A stretch of 64,000 bases of DNA from Ricinus communis (taxonomy: Eukaryota; Streptophyta; Magnoliopsida; Malpighiales; Euphorbiaceae), in assembly GCF_019578655.1 (NCBI RefSeq), contig NC_063256.1, forward strand, positions 558,001 through 622,000, given 5' to 3'. The notes beneath the pieces were generated by a model, which ran no database searches, was not told the origin of the DNA, and worked only from the letters and a program-made list of their open reading frames with translations. Positions 1-12,434 of the stretch are shown in pieces. Position numbers and translations under genes: made by a program. Position 1 is the stretch's first letter; each line of letters opens with the position of its first letter.

Positions 1-1598
1 AATGTTGGCTTTGGCACATCATATTGACCATCGAGATTCTTCTTACCCATGCCAGTTGGCACATCATATTTTCCAGATCCTTCCCTTTTCATTTCTATTT
101 TCCCTATATTTTCACCTATTGCTTCATTATATTCTTTTCCAGCCTGATCATCAATGCAGGTTTCCCCAACTGTTGCTGCCTCCGCAGTATATACACTTCT
201 AATGGTCCTAACAGATTTTCCCCTTGGCGAAGCTTTAACCATCATTGCAGGCTTCTTATCTGATTCCAATGTACCCTGTCCACCCTCTTTACTTCTCAGT
301 AAATCATCTTTTCTCTTCCCACGGAGATCTTTCGGCTCATCTTTTATGCGTTTGTGCGCATCCTTTTGGAACAAAGAGCCACTGCTATACCTCCTCAAGT
401 GAAAAGCATTCAATGGAGCATCACGAGTCTTTGTTGTTTGTGGTGATTGGGAAGCAGGAGGATATGAAGGAAAGAAATCCTTATCTTTTCCTAATTCTTC
501 CGTTCTTGAACTTGGTGAATCAGAAGAAGTAGTAGAGTGCGAAGGAGAAAGCATTGTTGGTGAATTTGACACTGAACTAGCTTGAGACGAGAAAGAAGTT
601 GTGGACCTGAAAGATTGTGACCTGAGAGACTCAAATTGAGTTTCATCAACAGAAAGAGGCCTAAAATGTGAAGGATGAGGAGCAACACGACCTACTTTAT
701 TCCTCAATTCTACCCTTCCAGATCTAGAGCGCCGCGGAACTTGAGAATGCAAGGCAAAATTTTCGTTGAACTTCTCCTCCAAGTTTATTGGACCCATATC
801 ACCAAAAATTTTCTCATTCATAGTCCTTCCGGAACTGTTAGAATCACCAATCAAGCTTGAACCAGACTCACTTCCATCGCTAAAATGAGGAGTATCTGGG
901 TTTCTAATTCGCGATTTTAAACTCCTAACTGGCAATCCTAAAGGTTTACAACCAGCTATCTGACTAGGTTTTCCCCATTCATCAAGTTCATAGTTTACTT
1001 GAGACAATACAACCACAGATTCACCCTGTAAATATTGAGAATTCCAAGTTTGAACACCAGTATTCTCATCATGCTCGACTGGAATCTCATTTCCATTTTC
1101 ATGATCTATAAATCCATGTTTTCTCTTTTCATCGATACTAGAGCTACTACCATTAGTAACAGTAACACTAGACTCATCTTTATAGGACTGAGAGTTCCAA
1201 GTATGGTAAACATTTTTCTCGTCAGACCCGGACAGATTTTCATACCCATTTTCAAAAATAGGGGAAACATGAAAAATTCTAGAGACATAGTTATTAGATG
1301 ACTGTAAATCATCAAAGTCACAAGTAGAGTACTGGGTGGTGGTTTCAAATTCCCCTTCCACATTTCTGCTACTAAACAAGCCGTAAGAGACAGCAACACC
1401 AATAAACAATAAGTGAACAAGCTCCCAGAACTTAGTGAGTAAGGTTTGGTTGACAAAGTTAGGAGCTTGTGAAGGGAATAAAGGAATAGCAATAAGAAAG
1501 AGGACAAAGAAAAGAGACTTACAGATGATACGAATGAAAGATTTATGGTGTGTGACTGTGTGAGTACTGGGCTGGTTATAAGATCTCGAATCTGCCAT
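1..1598 (-). CDS. DUF761/DUF4408-like membrane-anchored protein, 3' end missing
   Basis: I read an uninterrupted frame on the minus strand from an ATG at 1598 to the left edge (about 532 codons, no stop seen), so the C-terminus lies outside the window. The N-terminus (MADSRSYNQ) is followed by two hydrophobic segments, about residues 20-40 and 50-68, the second ending in VAVSYGLFSSRN. A YGLFS-R-N motif after a membrane segment is typical of plant DUF4408/DUF761 'hydroxyproline-rich' proteins of unknown function. The rest is a long Ser/Asp/Glu/Lys-rich, probably disordered tail. At the window edge a 45-bp unit is repeated in frame: TTGGCACATCATATT occurs at 11-25 and 56-70, giving two YDVP-containing copies. 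The frame and membrane segments are seen directly; the family name is from memory, and the function is unknown. Confidence 0.75.
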   Translation of the reverse strand, partial: MADSRSYNQPSTHTVTHHKSFIRIICKSLFFVLFLIAIPLFPSQAPNFVNQTLLTKFWELVHLLFIGVAVSYGLFSSRNVEGEFETTTQYSTCDFDDLQSSNNYVSRIFHVSPIFENGYENLSGSDEKNVYHTWNSQSYKDESSVTVTNGSSSSIDEKRKHGFIDHENGNEIPVEHDENTGVQTWNSQYLQGESVVVLSQVNYELDEWGKPSQIAGCKPLGLPVRSLKSRIRNPDTPHFSDGSESGSSLIGDSNSSGRTMNEKIFGDMGPINLEEKFNENFALHSQVPRRSRSGRVELRNKVGRVAPHPSHFRPLSVDETQFESLRSQSFRSTTSFSSQASSVSNSPTMLSPSHSTTSSDSPSSRTEELGKDKDFFPSYPPASQSPQTTKTRDAPLNAFHLRRYSSGSLFQKDAHKRIKDEPKDLRGKRKDDLLRSKEGGQGTLESDKKPAMMVKASPRGKSVRTIRSVYTAEAATVGETCIDDQAGKEYNEAIGENIGKIEMKREGSGKYDVPTGMGKKNLDGQYDVPKPT

Positions 1599-4192
1599 TG
1601 ATGGAGGAACAAAAATAGATCTCTCTTTCCTGTTTGTTTTGCATAAAATGGGGGAGGGTGAGAAGGTGGAGAAAGAAAGCAAGGAAGACTTTGAGAAGAA
1701 GGAAAATTGGGGAGGGGAGAAGAAAAGTTGTGAGGATGGAGGTGCAATATTCAAAAGTGGATGTTGTTGTAATTATGACCGTTGCAGTAAAAGACAAATT
1801 TGTCCTTACTTTTATTTAATTTCTTGTCTCGTTTACAGAGAGAAATTGTAGGTTTTGGGGGTATTTAACAAAACTGTAAAGAAAGGAAAATCAATGTTTA
1901 AGTATTCAACCACCAGTCGGTGACTTATTTTAATTTTGGCTCTCCCATCTTTTCTATTTTGATCCACTCATTCTTTCTTGTGAATAATTCAGCATTTTCC
2001 ATCCTATATGCATATATTTTGAGATAGTTAAATTAAATTATTTTATAAAATAATAAATAATAAAATATTATAATTAATTTCTTTTATTTCAATTATATTA
2101 TTATTATAATAATTATTCATAAAATTTATTTTTAAAATAATAATTTAAATTTAATCTTTACTGATAAGATTTTTTAGTTTCAAATATTATAATTATTAAA
2201 TTATTAAACTAATTTTAAATTAATAAATTTATTATAAAATATAAAAAAATCAACTTAAAGTAAGTTATTATTAATAAATTTTAATAAGCATAATAGTATC
2301 TAAATAAATAGAAAAAAATTAAATTAATTGTTAACTGATAAAAAAATTTAAAATAGAACTGATGTGGAGAAAATAAAAAAAGAATAATTGATATTTTTTT
2401 ATTTCTAAAATAGAAAGAGAATGCGAAAATTAAGAGAAAAATTTGGCTATTTAATTGAATATTATAATTTTATTTTTATATTAGTCATTTACTTGTGCGT
2501 TACACAACCATTATTATTATTTTGATTATAAAATTGAATTTACAATAATAATTTAATAAATTTTTCAATATTTAATATTAACTAATATTATTTTAAAATT
2601 ACAATAATATAAAATTATTTTTAGAATATTTATTAATAAATTTAAATATTATACAAAATTTATACTATTAATGTAGTTTGTATTATTACTTCTTTTAGAA
2701 TTAAAAATTATTATATAAATAAAAAATTAGTGAATATAATATTTAAAAAATTTATAACTAAAATTGTTATCTAATTATAAAATTAATTTATTAGTTAATA
2801 TAATATTAAAATATAATTATTATATTATTCTTTAAAATAATTAATATTGTAAAACCAAGTTGATAGATATAATTTAATAAAAAAATTAATATTTAATATT
2901 AATTAATAATATTTTAAAAATAATAGTAAACTAACTATTTTTAAATGTTCTTTTTAATTTCTTTTAGATTTTAAATTTTATTAGTACAATAAATATAAAA
3001 ATATTCTCAAAATATTTATTAATTAATTAAGTATTATACTACCAATATAATTGCTATTACTATTTTGGATTAAAAAAATTCTATATAATCAAAAAAATTG
3101 ATTTTTATTGAATATAATATTAAAAATATGATTTCAAATATGATTTTGTAGAATTATAATTTTATTCAATTATAAAATTAATTTATTAATTAATATATGA
3201 TATTTCTTAAGATAGAATTAGTATAATTATCTGATCAGAAAATTATTTATTAGTTACTATAATATTAAAATATAATAAATATTCTATTTTTTAGGATCAG
3301 AGTCAGTATTTAATTAAAAATATAACTTGTCAATCAATAAATTAATAAAAAAACTATAAAATTACGCATCAGCTTGAATTCTATGTGCCAAAAATAAGTA
3401 TATATATTAAAATGAATAAGTAAACACATCTAAAAATTCTATGTGTAAATAATTAAGCACACACTAATCTTTTACACATGTATTATACGACCGTTATTAT
3501 TATTTCGATTATAAAATTAAGTTGATGGATACAATTTAATAAAAGAATTTAATTTTAATGTTATTTATAATAATTTAAAAAATAATAGCAAACTAGTTGA
3601 TTTTAAATATCTTTAATCTTTTTAAATTTTAAATTTTTATTAGTATAGTATTATAAAAATTATTTTTCAAATATTTATTAATTAATATTAATATATATAA
3701 TTTAATACTATAATTGATATTACTATTTTTAAAAAATTAAATATTTATTACATAATAAAAATAATTTATTATTAAATATAATATTAAAAATATAATTAAA
3801 AATATTTTTTAAAAATTTAAAATTATTATCTAATTAAGAAAATAATTGATTAATTAATATAATATAAAGTATACATAATATGCTATTTTGTAGGATAAAA
3901 TTAGTATCATTATATGATTAGAAAATTATTTATTGGTTAATATAATATTAAAATAAAATTAATATGCTATTTTTAGGACTAGAGTTAGTGTTTAATTAAG
4001 AATATAACTTATTAATAAAAAAAATTAATAGAAAAAATTATAGAATTATATATAAACTTGAATTCTATATGTCAAAAATAGTACGCATGTTAAAATAAGA
4101 ATTTTATGCGTCAAAAATTAATATAATATAAATATAAAAAAATTAGATATTAGAAATTTATTTATATATATTTATATATATATACTGAAGAG
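1599..4192. other. AT-rich intergenic DNA
   Basis: The first 300 bases are the presumed promoter and leader of the minus-strand gene to the left. From about 2030 the sequence is extremely AT-rich and holds no credible coding frame. It contains diverged tandem repeats, annotated separately. No gene was recognised. Confidence 0.7.
2845..4090. repeat. two diverged tandem copies of a ~620-bp AT-rich repeat
   Basis: Two head-to-tail units can be followed, about 2845-3480 and 3505-4090. Shared landmarks in the same order are AAGTTGATRGATA, TTTAATAAAA, ATAATAGYAAACTA, GAAAATTATTTATT and CTTGAATTCTATRTG. A third copy lies near 61745-62400. No open reading frame or terminal repeat was recognised, so the class is unknown. 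It may be a non-autonomous element or a satellite-like unit. Confidence 0.6.
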
Positions 4193-5018
4193 TAATGGCA
4201 GCAAGTGATTGAGTTCAGTAGTTCCTTATAGAAAATTATTGACTCTAGAGATATAGTAATATGGACAAAATAAAATTGTTTCAAGCACCGACAAAACCGG
4301 AAGCACCCCTTCTTTCAAAGAGAGGAGGACGAGTTATTCACATTTTATTTAATGGTCAAAGGCGAATTGAAAGCTAAGCAATGGGAATTCTAAAGATTCC
4401 CCGGAGAAAAATAGAAATGTCTCCTACGTTACCCCTAATATGTGGAAGTATCAACGTAATTTCATAGAGTCATTCGGTCTAAATGCTACATGAAGAACAT
4501 AAGCCAGATGAAGGAATGGAAAGACCTGGGAAGTAGAAGAGCATAACATGAGCGATTCAGCAGATTTGGATTCCTATATATCCACTCATGTAGTACTTTT
4601 TTTTCATTTTACGATATATAAGATCCAACTGTATATATATCATCATCTACACCCAAAAAGCCGTATGTTTTAGAAGAAGCTTATACAGTTTAGGAAGAGA
4701 TTTTGATTGATAAAAAAGAATAGTCTACTTTAACCGATATGCCTTTAGGCACGGCCATACATAACATAAAAATCACATTTGGAAAAGGTGGACAATTAGC
4801 TAGAGCTGTAGGCGTTATAGTAAAACTGATTGCAAAAGAGGAAAAATTGACCATATTAAAATTATTTTCTAGGAGATTCGTTTAATATTCAAAAACTGCT
4901 CAGCAACAGTCGGACAAGTAGGGAATACTAGAGTGAATCAGAAAAATTTGGATAGAGCCGGATCTAAATGTTGGCTAGGTAAGCGTCCTGTAGTAAGAAG
5001 AGTAGTTATGAACCTTGT

Positions 5019-5022
<4 letters not shown>
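4193..5022 (+). other. nuclear plastid DNA insertion (NUPT), rpl2 intron plus part of exon 2
   Basis: The sequence from about 4193 reads like a decayed copy of the chloroplast rpl2 group II intron (for example TGTCTCCTACGTTACCCC near 4419 and GCCGTATGTTTTAGAAG near 4662) running directly into rpl2 exon 2. Retention of the intron shows transfer as DNA, not as a spliced RNA. Numerous substitutions and indels relative to the plastid gene as I remember it indicate an old insertion. The right end stops abruptly at a (TA)n tract at 5023. An indirect route through mitochondrial plastid-derived DNA cannot be excluded. Confidence 0.82.
4720..5020 (+). pseudogene. rpl2: rpl2 exon 2 fragment (chloroplast ribosomal protein L2), broken
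   Basis: Translation from about 4738 gives [10 protein letters not shown] followed by [13 protein letters not shown] residues, the start of exon 2 of plastid ribosomal protein uL2. It then runs into a stop and frame changes near 4880-4890. A second recognisable stretch ([13 protein letters not shown], then [12 protein letters not shown]) follows in a shifted frame up to about 5010. The conserved C-terminal part of uL2 is missing because the insertion ends in the TA repeat. It has no plastid context and no transit peptide. It is a dead fragment. Confidence 0.82.

Positions 5023-5058
<36 letters not shown>
5023..5058. repeat. (TA)n microsatellite
   Basis: Uninterrupted alternating TA for about 36 bp at the exact right boundary of the plastid insertion. 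Such a tract could be the fragile site or repair junction of the insertion. Confidence 0.95.
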
Positions 5059-5059
<1 letters not shown>

Positions 5060-5476
5060 CCATTTATCTTATTAAATAAAGATAAAAATATAAATAGATA
5101 AAATCACAATCTTATTTTATTATATGTTTCATTTTTCCAATAAAATTTATTTTGTTTTATCCAACTTCCCGGGTTAGGGGTTGCATAGCTAGAGGATGTG
5201 CAATAAAAAAAACGTTGCGATTTGCAGAAAGTCCAAAGAAGGAAAAAGGAAACGAAATTACAAAAATAAGAAAAAAAAAAGAAAAAAAAGAAAAGAAAAA
5301 GAAGCTTTGGCGTTCAGCCTGAATTAAGTTTAAGGTTGAGCTAGTATTCTATTGAGCTTAGCCCACAATCCTAATGATTAAATAGAAAGATCGGACGTTG
5401 ATACAAATACGGCGCCGTTAGAGGCATCAAAACGACTGAAATTGTTTGCAGAGAGAAAAATAGGGAGTGCAGTACT
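5059..5476. promoter_or_regulatory. presumed ARPC5 promoter and 5' leader
   Basis: This 418-bp stretch separates the plastid remnant from the ARPC5 start codon. It includes an A-rich tract at about 5270-5300. No clear TATA box was found at the expected distance. Promoter function is inferred from position only. Confidence 0.4.
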
Positions 5477-6939
5477 ATGGCTGGAAGGGAAGAATTCGTA
5501 GAAGCAGAGAATGCAGAGGCGATAATTACGAGAATAGAACACAAATCTCGAAAGATCGAAAGCTTACTTAAACAGTATAAACCTGTGGAAGCTCTCAAAA
5601 CCGCTCTCGAAGGATCGCCTCCAAACACCAGAGACGAGCGATGCAAGGCAAGCTTCTTCATTTCCAATTTCATTCTTTCCTGCTCTTATGCAAACTTGAC
5701 TTGTTAGGGTTCCCCTTTTTTTTTTTAATTGCAGTCTGCGAATTGGATAGTGGTGCATAGAGCCATCATGGCTATTAAAGATGTTGATGGGATGTTCTCT
5801 TCTTTGGATCCTGAGTACTACGATATTCTCATGAAGTTAGTTTCTTTTCTTTTTTATTATATAAGCTCTTCCGGTTCTGATTCTGGTTGTTCAAATTAGG
5901 GCTTACATTATGTGATAAATCAATTGAGGACTTGGTAAATTTTTAATCTTGTACTTGATTCCTCTGATTTTATTGGCCAATATTTAATCTTGCGTGATCT
6001 TTAAAATGTTGCCAACAACTAATTCAAAACCATTGCTGTCTTAGGTGGATTTCTGTTTCATTTAGAGCAATAGTTTCATTTAGAATAATACCTGGAGTTA
6101 TTAATCCCTGCACCATTATGTCATTTGCTATTGTTGTCACTTTTAGCTATTAAGTGAAAGGGTAAAGAGAAGGGGACGAAACAGATTTGTCCCTCATTTC
6201 GCGGGATATGATCATTTGATCATTCTTTTAGAACTTGTTTATGGAGCGGTCTTCACTGCACATCAGTTGATGTATTCAGTTATTCCCCTTGTCCATGATT
6301 ACTTAATAGCATCAATGGATCAATCACCTCGTGTATCCCCTCCTTAACTACTCTTGTTGCCCTTGACGGCTAATCTAGGAGGACACATATATCAAAAGAG
6401 TAGATGCTATTAGTAACGAGTTCAATAGGAAAATCAAAGCTGAGGCTTGTCTGCTTTTGCTTGTTTTGACTTTGGCTGAATTTTCAGATTTAAATGTATG
6501 CATAATTGTCCTTGATTATCCTAACCTTTCTAGTTCTGTCACTACGTTATTCTGCACTATCTTTCAAAACTTTGATCGGATATTAAGGATTATAACCTTT
6601 CCTGCAAAAGAGAATGACAAGGGTAGATGAGCATCAACTTTAACTAATTTGTGTGCCTTCTGATTGTTCTCTTCTTCAGTGATTTGCAACTTTAATCAGC
6701 TCTTTCATGTGTAAAATATCATGCTCCAAAATTGTAGTTGCCCCTTACTTATATAACGTTTTGCAAATTTATTCAGCTATTTATATGTCCCCATGATCTA
6801 CAGGTACCTCTACAGGGGTTTGTCTACTGGTGATCGGCCCACTTGCGACCAATGCCTCCGTATACATGAAAAGCTGACAGAGAAAGCTGGTTTGGGTTGC
6901 ATATTGCGTGCCCTAGCAGACACTATGAATACTGTTTGA
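5477..6939 (+). CDS. ARPC5: ARP2/3 complex subunit 5 (p16-Arc), three exons
   Basis: Exons 5477-5647, 5735-5835 and 6804-6939 join into 408 nt, giving 135 residues, the usual length for plant ARPC5. The protein starts MAGREEFVEAENAEAII, contains KSRKIESLLKQYKPVEAL, LKTALEGSPPNTRDERCK and DPEYYDILMKYLYRGL, and ends GCILRALADTMNTV; this matches ARPC5 along its whole length. ARPC5 is the small subunit that helps hold the ARP2/3 complex together for branched actin nucleation, acting in cell-shape and trichome morphogenesis. Intron 1 has a GC donor (AAG|GCAAGC at 5648) with a normal AG acceptor; intron 2 (968 bp) is GT-AG (AA|GTTAGT, CTACAG|GT). The start is the first in-frame ATG and agrees with homologues. 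No lesions were seen, so it looks functional. Confidence 0.95.
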
Positions 6940-8351
6940 TTTCATACTTCCAAAATCTTGTTTGTATAAGAATTTTACTTTTTTTGCTATTTGCTCTAAT
7001 TATGAAATATATAGTATATCCAAAATTGATTCTTGTAATTGTTTAGTGTTTTCTGATTTGTGTAATCCAAAGTGCAAATTTCTTCACAAGATAATTGCGG
7101 GACCATATTGTTATCTTCTCTATTTCTTATCTGACGTTGCCTCGATTGTTTCATGAATCATAACATAGATAGTTTTGAGTTTCCCCCTTTTGTTTTCACC
7201 ATAAAAATTTATATGAGGAAGTGTTTTTGGAACCGCCATATTATACCCAGATTCGAGCAGAAAGCCACCTAGCGGTCATGGCCATGAGTTAATAGGCAAA
7301 AGCTCTGTTTCTTTTTCTTTTTCTAAAACAGTCGATGGTACCCATATTTTTTTAGTGTGTTAAACTCAAGGATGAGGGAGGTGGGATTCCAACTCCACCT
7401 CAAGTTTTTACCAATATTTTGTGGGGTTTTTTGCTATGACTACCTTGTGGGAAGTACAGGAATCAAGTCTTTGAATGACCTCAAAAGTTGCAAGTGGTAT
7501 ATAGGTTAGCATATGGTCCAGTTCATCACGAGGGGGAGGTCAATAAATACGAGATATAGGATCCAGTGACAAGAATATCGATCATCATCGATATCAGTGA
7601 AGACTTGATTCAGTTATTTAATCGTTGCGAATGCCATCTGGTAAAGGGCGTCAAAGCAGAAACTCCTCGACGGGGTAATAAGGATTGCAGACTGATTAGT
7701 GATTACTGACTCTATTATTAGACCAGACGATAGCTATTTTAAATGCACTTTTTTCAACTCTTTGGAGCCTGAGCGGCATGTTGATGTACAGAATAGGTGC
7801 TTCTTTCCACGGATCTCCTAGTATCTTAGTCCCATCTGAATAGCTAGCTGGGGATTTCACCTACTGGCATTATTATGAAACTTGTGATAAGGAGCAGGCT
7901 TGTTTGGTGCATTCTCAATGTGGTTCTAAAGTAAAAGAAAACAGCTTTTTTTTTTTTCAGGAGAGTGCCGCACTTTGGAGAATAACTTAAATTAATTTAG
8001 ATAAAAAGGTTGCCTACCAAGGAGGAGAGTAAAAAGATGACAAAATCATTTAGCATAATGTTTGATTCCTTCATTGTAATAATCAGTACTCCAACTAGTA
8101 CTACATGTCAAATCCCACATCAAATCCTAACCAAGATAAATTCAGATTCGTTTGTCATATCGTTTCAGTTAATCAAACTTTGCCGTTTATAAACACTACT
8201 ACTTTCTGTGACTTTTAAGTTAAAGTCCCATCCTATACAAAATTTGCATCCAAACCACCTCTTTCATATTCCTTCCACACACATCCTTTTTAGCATAGAC
8301 CCAAAATGGCACTTAAATTCTATCCATAGGATCCCCATCTCCAGCAGACAA
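6940..8351. other. intergenic region between ARPC5 and the HD-Zip gene (tail to tail)
   Basis: The first few hundred bases are the likely ARPC5 3' UTR; the last few hundred are the likely 3' UTR of the minus-strand HD-Zip gene. Base composition at 7200-7950 is more balanced than in the AT-rich spacers, but all frames carry frequent stops and no protein family was recognised. Confidence 0.5.
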
Positions 8352-10112
8352 CTACGATCTAGAAGCAGGCGTATCAAACGGTCGATGCTGGATAGGCAAT
8401 GCTGCCCAAGGCTTAACAGGCACCGGTCGTTGGGGTTGGGAATTCGGTGGTTGGCGGCTGGGAGCAGCCGATGAGGAGACTGCAACACGCTCGCATGAAG
8501 GGCACATTGTGAGTGTGGTGGGAGGGTTCATGTGCATGTACAGCTGTGGGGAGAGCTTCAATGCTCTAAGCTCCTGCACCTCCTTCTGCAACCTCCTGTT
8601 CTCTTGTGTCAGATTCTCACAACACCTTTTTAAGTACTCACAATCAACTTCAGTTTGCTTCGACTTAGTCCTACAAACAATATTATTATTATTATTATTA
8701 TTAGAATGCTTGTATTCTTTTCCCCCCTTGATGCAATGCTATTTCAGGGAAAACCCAAAACACCAAGTAAATTTACTATAAAACACTCATTAACATTATA
8801 AAGTACAGTTTTCTATCAAAACCATATAATTTAAATTATATTTAAAATAAAATTGGACTTAAGATGCTCAACCTGAAGTTTCATCAAATTTTCCTGTATT
8901 GTGTTCTATAAAAGGAAATCTTAAAGTAGCAAAGATACCCTTAAGCAGTTAGCTCTGCAACTTTGCCATTAAAGAGCCTTTATGCAAAAATGGTAATAAT
9001 AAATCTTTTTCTTTCCTTGTTCATCTTATTTTAAGATTATATATCCGAAAATTGCACTTGACGCCACCTTAGAACATAAAATCCAGGGCCGCTTGGAAAA
9101 GACCATTATGCCCAAGCTCATTAATTTAATGGCAGCAATACCCCAAAAAATTGATTTAAAAGAAAGGAAAAATAGTCTCACCTTGCCCTCCGGTTCTGAA
9201 ACCACACCTCCACCTGTCTTGGCTTGAGATTCAACTGTTTAGCTAAAGCCAGCTTCTGCTTCTGTAACCAAAAGCCACCGCATCTCACTTCACCATATCA
9301 TATTAAATTTTTCAATTTTCAAAATTGAATAAAATTACCAAAATGCCACTCACTGGATTGAGAGTATTGTGCTCCTTAAAAGTCTCTTCAAGCAATAAAG
9401 ATTGTTCCTTTGAGAGCCTCAGTTTTTTCCTAGAACCGTCATCGCCGCCGGCGCCACCGTCTTCGTCGTCACTTCCGCCGCGAGAGCATGATGCTCTCTC
9501 TGCCTCCATCTCCTCTCCTCCAATCTGTTCCCTCTCGCTTCTCTTTCCACTTAAACTGGAAATCGTACTGTTCGGCGAAGAAACACCGTTTTCATCGTCG
9601 CAATCGGCGAAGAGGGGCATCCGATTCATATCAATCCCTCGTTGAAATGACCTCGTATCAGAGTTTCTATCTGTCATGCGTTGAACGTGAATTAGAACAA
9701 AAGGTGGCAACCTTATAATTAGTAAAGCGAGAAAGGCAGTTCTAAATACTACTGTTCGTCTTCTTTTTAATGGACTTTTCTAGTTTCTAAGGAAACAATC
9801 AGATTGAGTGAAGAAATCATCTCAGATTGTAATTTGAAAAAAAGTGTATATGAGCATCTAGCAAATAGTGAAATTTCTGCAGTGACTAGTTTAGCAAATG
9901 GAAAGTTGACGAGATGTAAGAAAAGAAAAGAATAAAAACTTACCAGATGATTGGAAAAGGTCATTCAAGGAGGTACTGTGGTGAGTATTTTGCATAAAGA
10001 GCGACGGAAACGGCATGAGATTGAGCTTCAAAGATGGCTGATTTTGATGTTTTTCCTGACCTCCCAAACTCAGACTCAAACCCAAACCCAGCCCATCATC
10101 TTTGTCTTCCAT
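8352..10112 (-). CDS. HAT3: class II HD-Zip transcription factor, HAT3/HAT4 clade, four exons
   Basis: Minus-strand exons 9944-10112, 9354-9670, 9182-9261 and 8352-8670 join into 885 nt (294 residues), all with GT-AG borders. The N-terminus ([18 protein letters not shown]) carries the LxLxL EAR repression motif. The homeodomain spans about residues 137-191 ([12 protein letters not shown], then [11 protein letters not shown], split by the usual introns). It is followed by the leucine zipper and by [13 protein letters not shown], the CPSCE motif that defines HD-Zip II. The C-terminus ends PFDTPASRS. Such proteins bind CAATSATTG as dimers and repress targets in shade, auxin and leaf-polarity responses. 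The start is the first true ATG; the frame upstream opens only at TTG. One oddity: the junction after the homeodomain reads [14 protein letters not shown] where RTKLKQ is usual. The choice of HAT3 over HAT1, HAT2 or HAT4 rests on [13 protein letters not shown] similarity and gene order. Confidence 0.92.
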
Positions 10113-12434
10113 TTGCCGTCGCAAAGAGAAAGCAACCAAGATTCTGTTCCTCTATCCTTTCAGAGAAACAAAAACCAGCGTCTTTTTTCTTTCTGGGTAT
10201 GTATGATAATACAGGGAATTGGATAGTGTGTGTTATTATAGGATTGAGAAAAAAGGAAAGTGGGAAAAGAGGGGTAGAAAATGGCTGAGTTTTTGTAGCC
10301 AGAGGTGTCACAGCCTTTTGCTTTTAGCAGTATAGTGTAAGGATGGGACTAGTCCATAATATATAAAGATACAGAGAGAGAAAGTAGAGAGTGACGGGTG
10401 GGTATAGATTCAATCATGACTAGTGTCAGTGCCCCTCTATTGGTTCAACATCATCATTTTTATTCATGGAATTGCCCCCCTTCTGCTCTTCTTTTTACCT
10501 TTTTACCATGGTTTTGTTTTAACCCTGGTTAATTAAGCTTCGTGTACCGAGATGGAAAGACTTTTTCCTTTTTAACCAGGGTTAGGGTTAAGTGTTGTTT
10601 TGTCTCAGTTCTTTATGAACTTCGCCTAAAAAGCGGCTTTCTCGGTCGCTGACCGTTGACTGGGATTATGAAAGTTCATTGCAAGTCACGCGCTAAGTGC
10701 ACGCTCCTCAAAATCATCAGATCATCATGGTTAATCATGTGACAATACCCAGCAAAGCATCGTCTCTGAATCGCGGGACCCATGGGTGTGGCCTTTCTAC
10801 AAACATTACTAACATTAAAATAAAATAAAATAAAAATAAAAATAAAATCACGCAGCAAATGAAATATGTGAATCACATTCCTTGTCATTAATAATAAAAA
10901 GCATTACCAGGCCAAATGCAATATACTTATACAGCCCCTTCAACTCGTAACTTCTAGTCAGCTCATTTTCTAAACTAACAGTATATAAAAAATATTACAG
11001 GGGAAACTATATAATTATAAAAAAATTTAAGGACTTTATAGTATATGTATTGGGTCAATTAAAGCTTCACTTGGGTCGCATTAAAAAAAATATAATATAA
11101 GTAGTTAAATAATTAGTTTAGGGTGCCATCTGAATAAAAGGTATAAGTTGAAGGGGCTGTTGATGCATTAGGCCATATTAATGACAACAGACATGGGCAG
11201 AGAGCGCGTGATGAATTGGCACTGGGCTCAATGGAGAGATGTAGTGGGGGGAGGGGTTAAGATAGATTAGATAGGGTAGGATAGGTTACACTGTAGGTGG
11301 AAGGTAATTGATTGCATGGGTTGCCTATGGAGGGAACATGCAAATGTTAAATGCCCAGTCATTTATGAAAGGCAATTTTCAATGCCAAATTTAATGCTTT
11401 TTTTTTTTGTGGGAAAAATTTCTCTCACTTGTGGTAGTTGCTGCTGTTATTTAATTTTCCTTCATTTATTGGTCAAAATTCCTGAAAATAACGTTTAGTG
11501 CCCAATAACAGATGCTCCTAATTATGTTAAGCACTTCACTAAATTGTAATTAACGTCACGCCTTTCATGTGCCAATTTACTACTACTAGTAGCAGTAGAA
11601 TAAGAGTTCCAACTAACTCTACATAATGCCCATTAATGATCCACTTGTTTATTGATTTTCTATCCTTACCTGAAATTTTCCCATAAATATATCCTTTCAA
11701 TACTTTTATATTTTGGTTCAGTGTGCACCCAACATCATAATGTTCCCCATGCTTAAAAGCTAAATCTAGAGTTGCCCTTCACAGCCCAGTTAATATTTGC
11801 TGATTCCACCTGAACTGTTTGCTTTTTCTTTATTCAAATATGAAATCAATCTAAACCAATCAAGCAATGTGAAGGATGATAAATAAAAGATACAAAATGC
11901 TTGGGGGGTCGTTTAGGGTTTAAATATTCCACTGTTAAATTTTAATTTAAAATATCAGTACTTTCTAAATGTATAATTCCAAATCCAATAATTCATCATG
12001 ACAAACTCTAAATTATATATATATACACGTAACGTCAAAGAGATTTACCGGTATGGGGACTTTGGCCCTCGAATTTATTTTTATAAATTGTTATAGCTAT
12101 TTAATAAATTAATTTAGCCGCTACAAAATTCTTTTTTTTTTTGTTTTTTATTTGAAAATTGAAAAAAATAAGGGAAAAAGAACATAAAATTCCCCAAAAA
12201 AAAAAGAATTTATGAATCACATGGGTCATTTTGTTTCTTCCCTTTCCGAAAAAGGCCCAAAGCCTAGGCATGATAACCGATAGAATAAATTGTCCTGTGT
12301 TTGTTTCTACACCTAAATAGTGAGAAGCAACTATTACGTTATTATTATTATTATTATTAGTATAGTTGAAGCACAATACCGTTAAAAATGGTAATATCAA
12401 TTGTCATCATCAACATTTTCTCCACCATGATTGT
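10113..12434. other. HAT3 upstream region, proximal 2.3 kb
   Basis: In HAT3 orientation this is the 5' flank. A TATATA-type sequence near 10358-10368 is a possible core promoter. Short low-complexity tracts, such as A/T-rich repeats near 10825 and an AAT run near 12337-12358, are scattered through it. No coding frame with recognisable homology was found. Confidence 0.5.
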
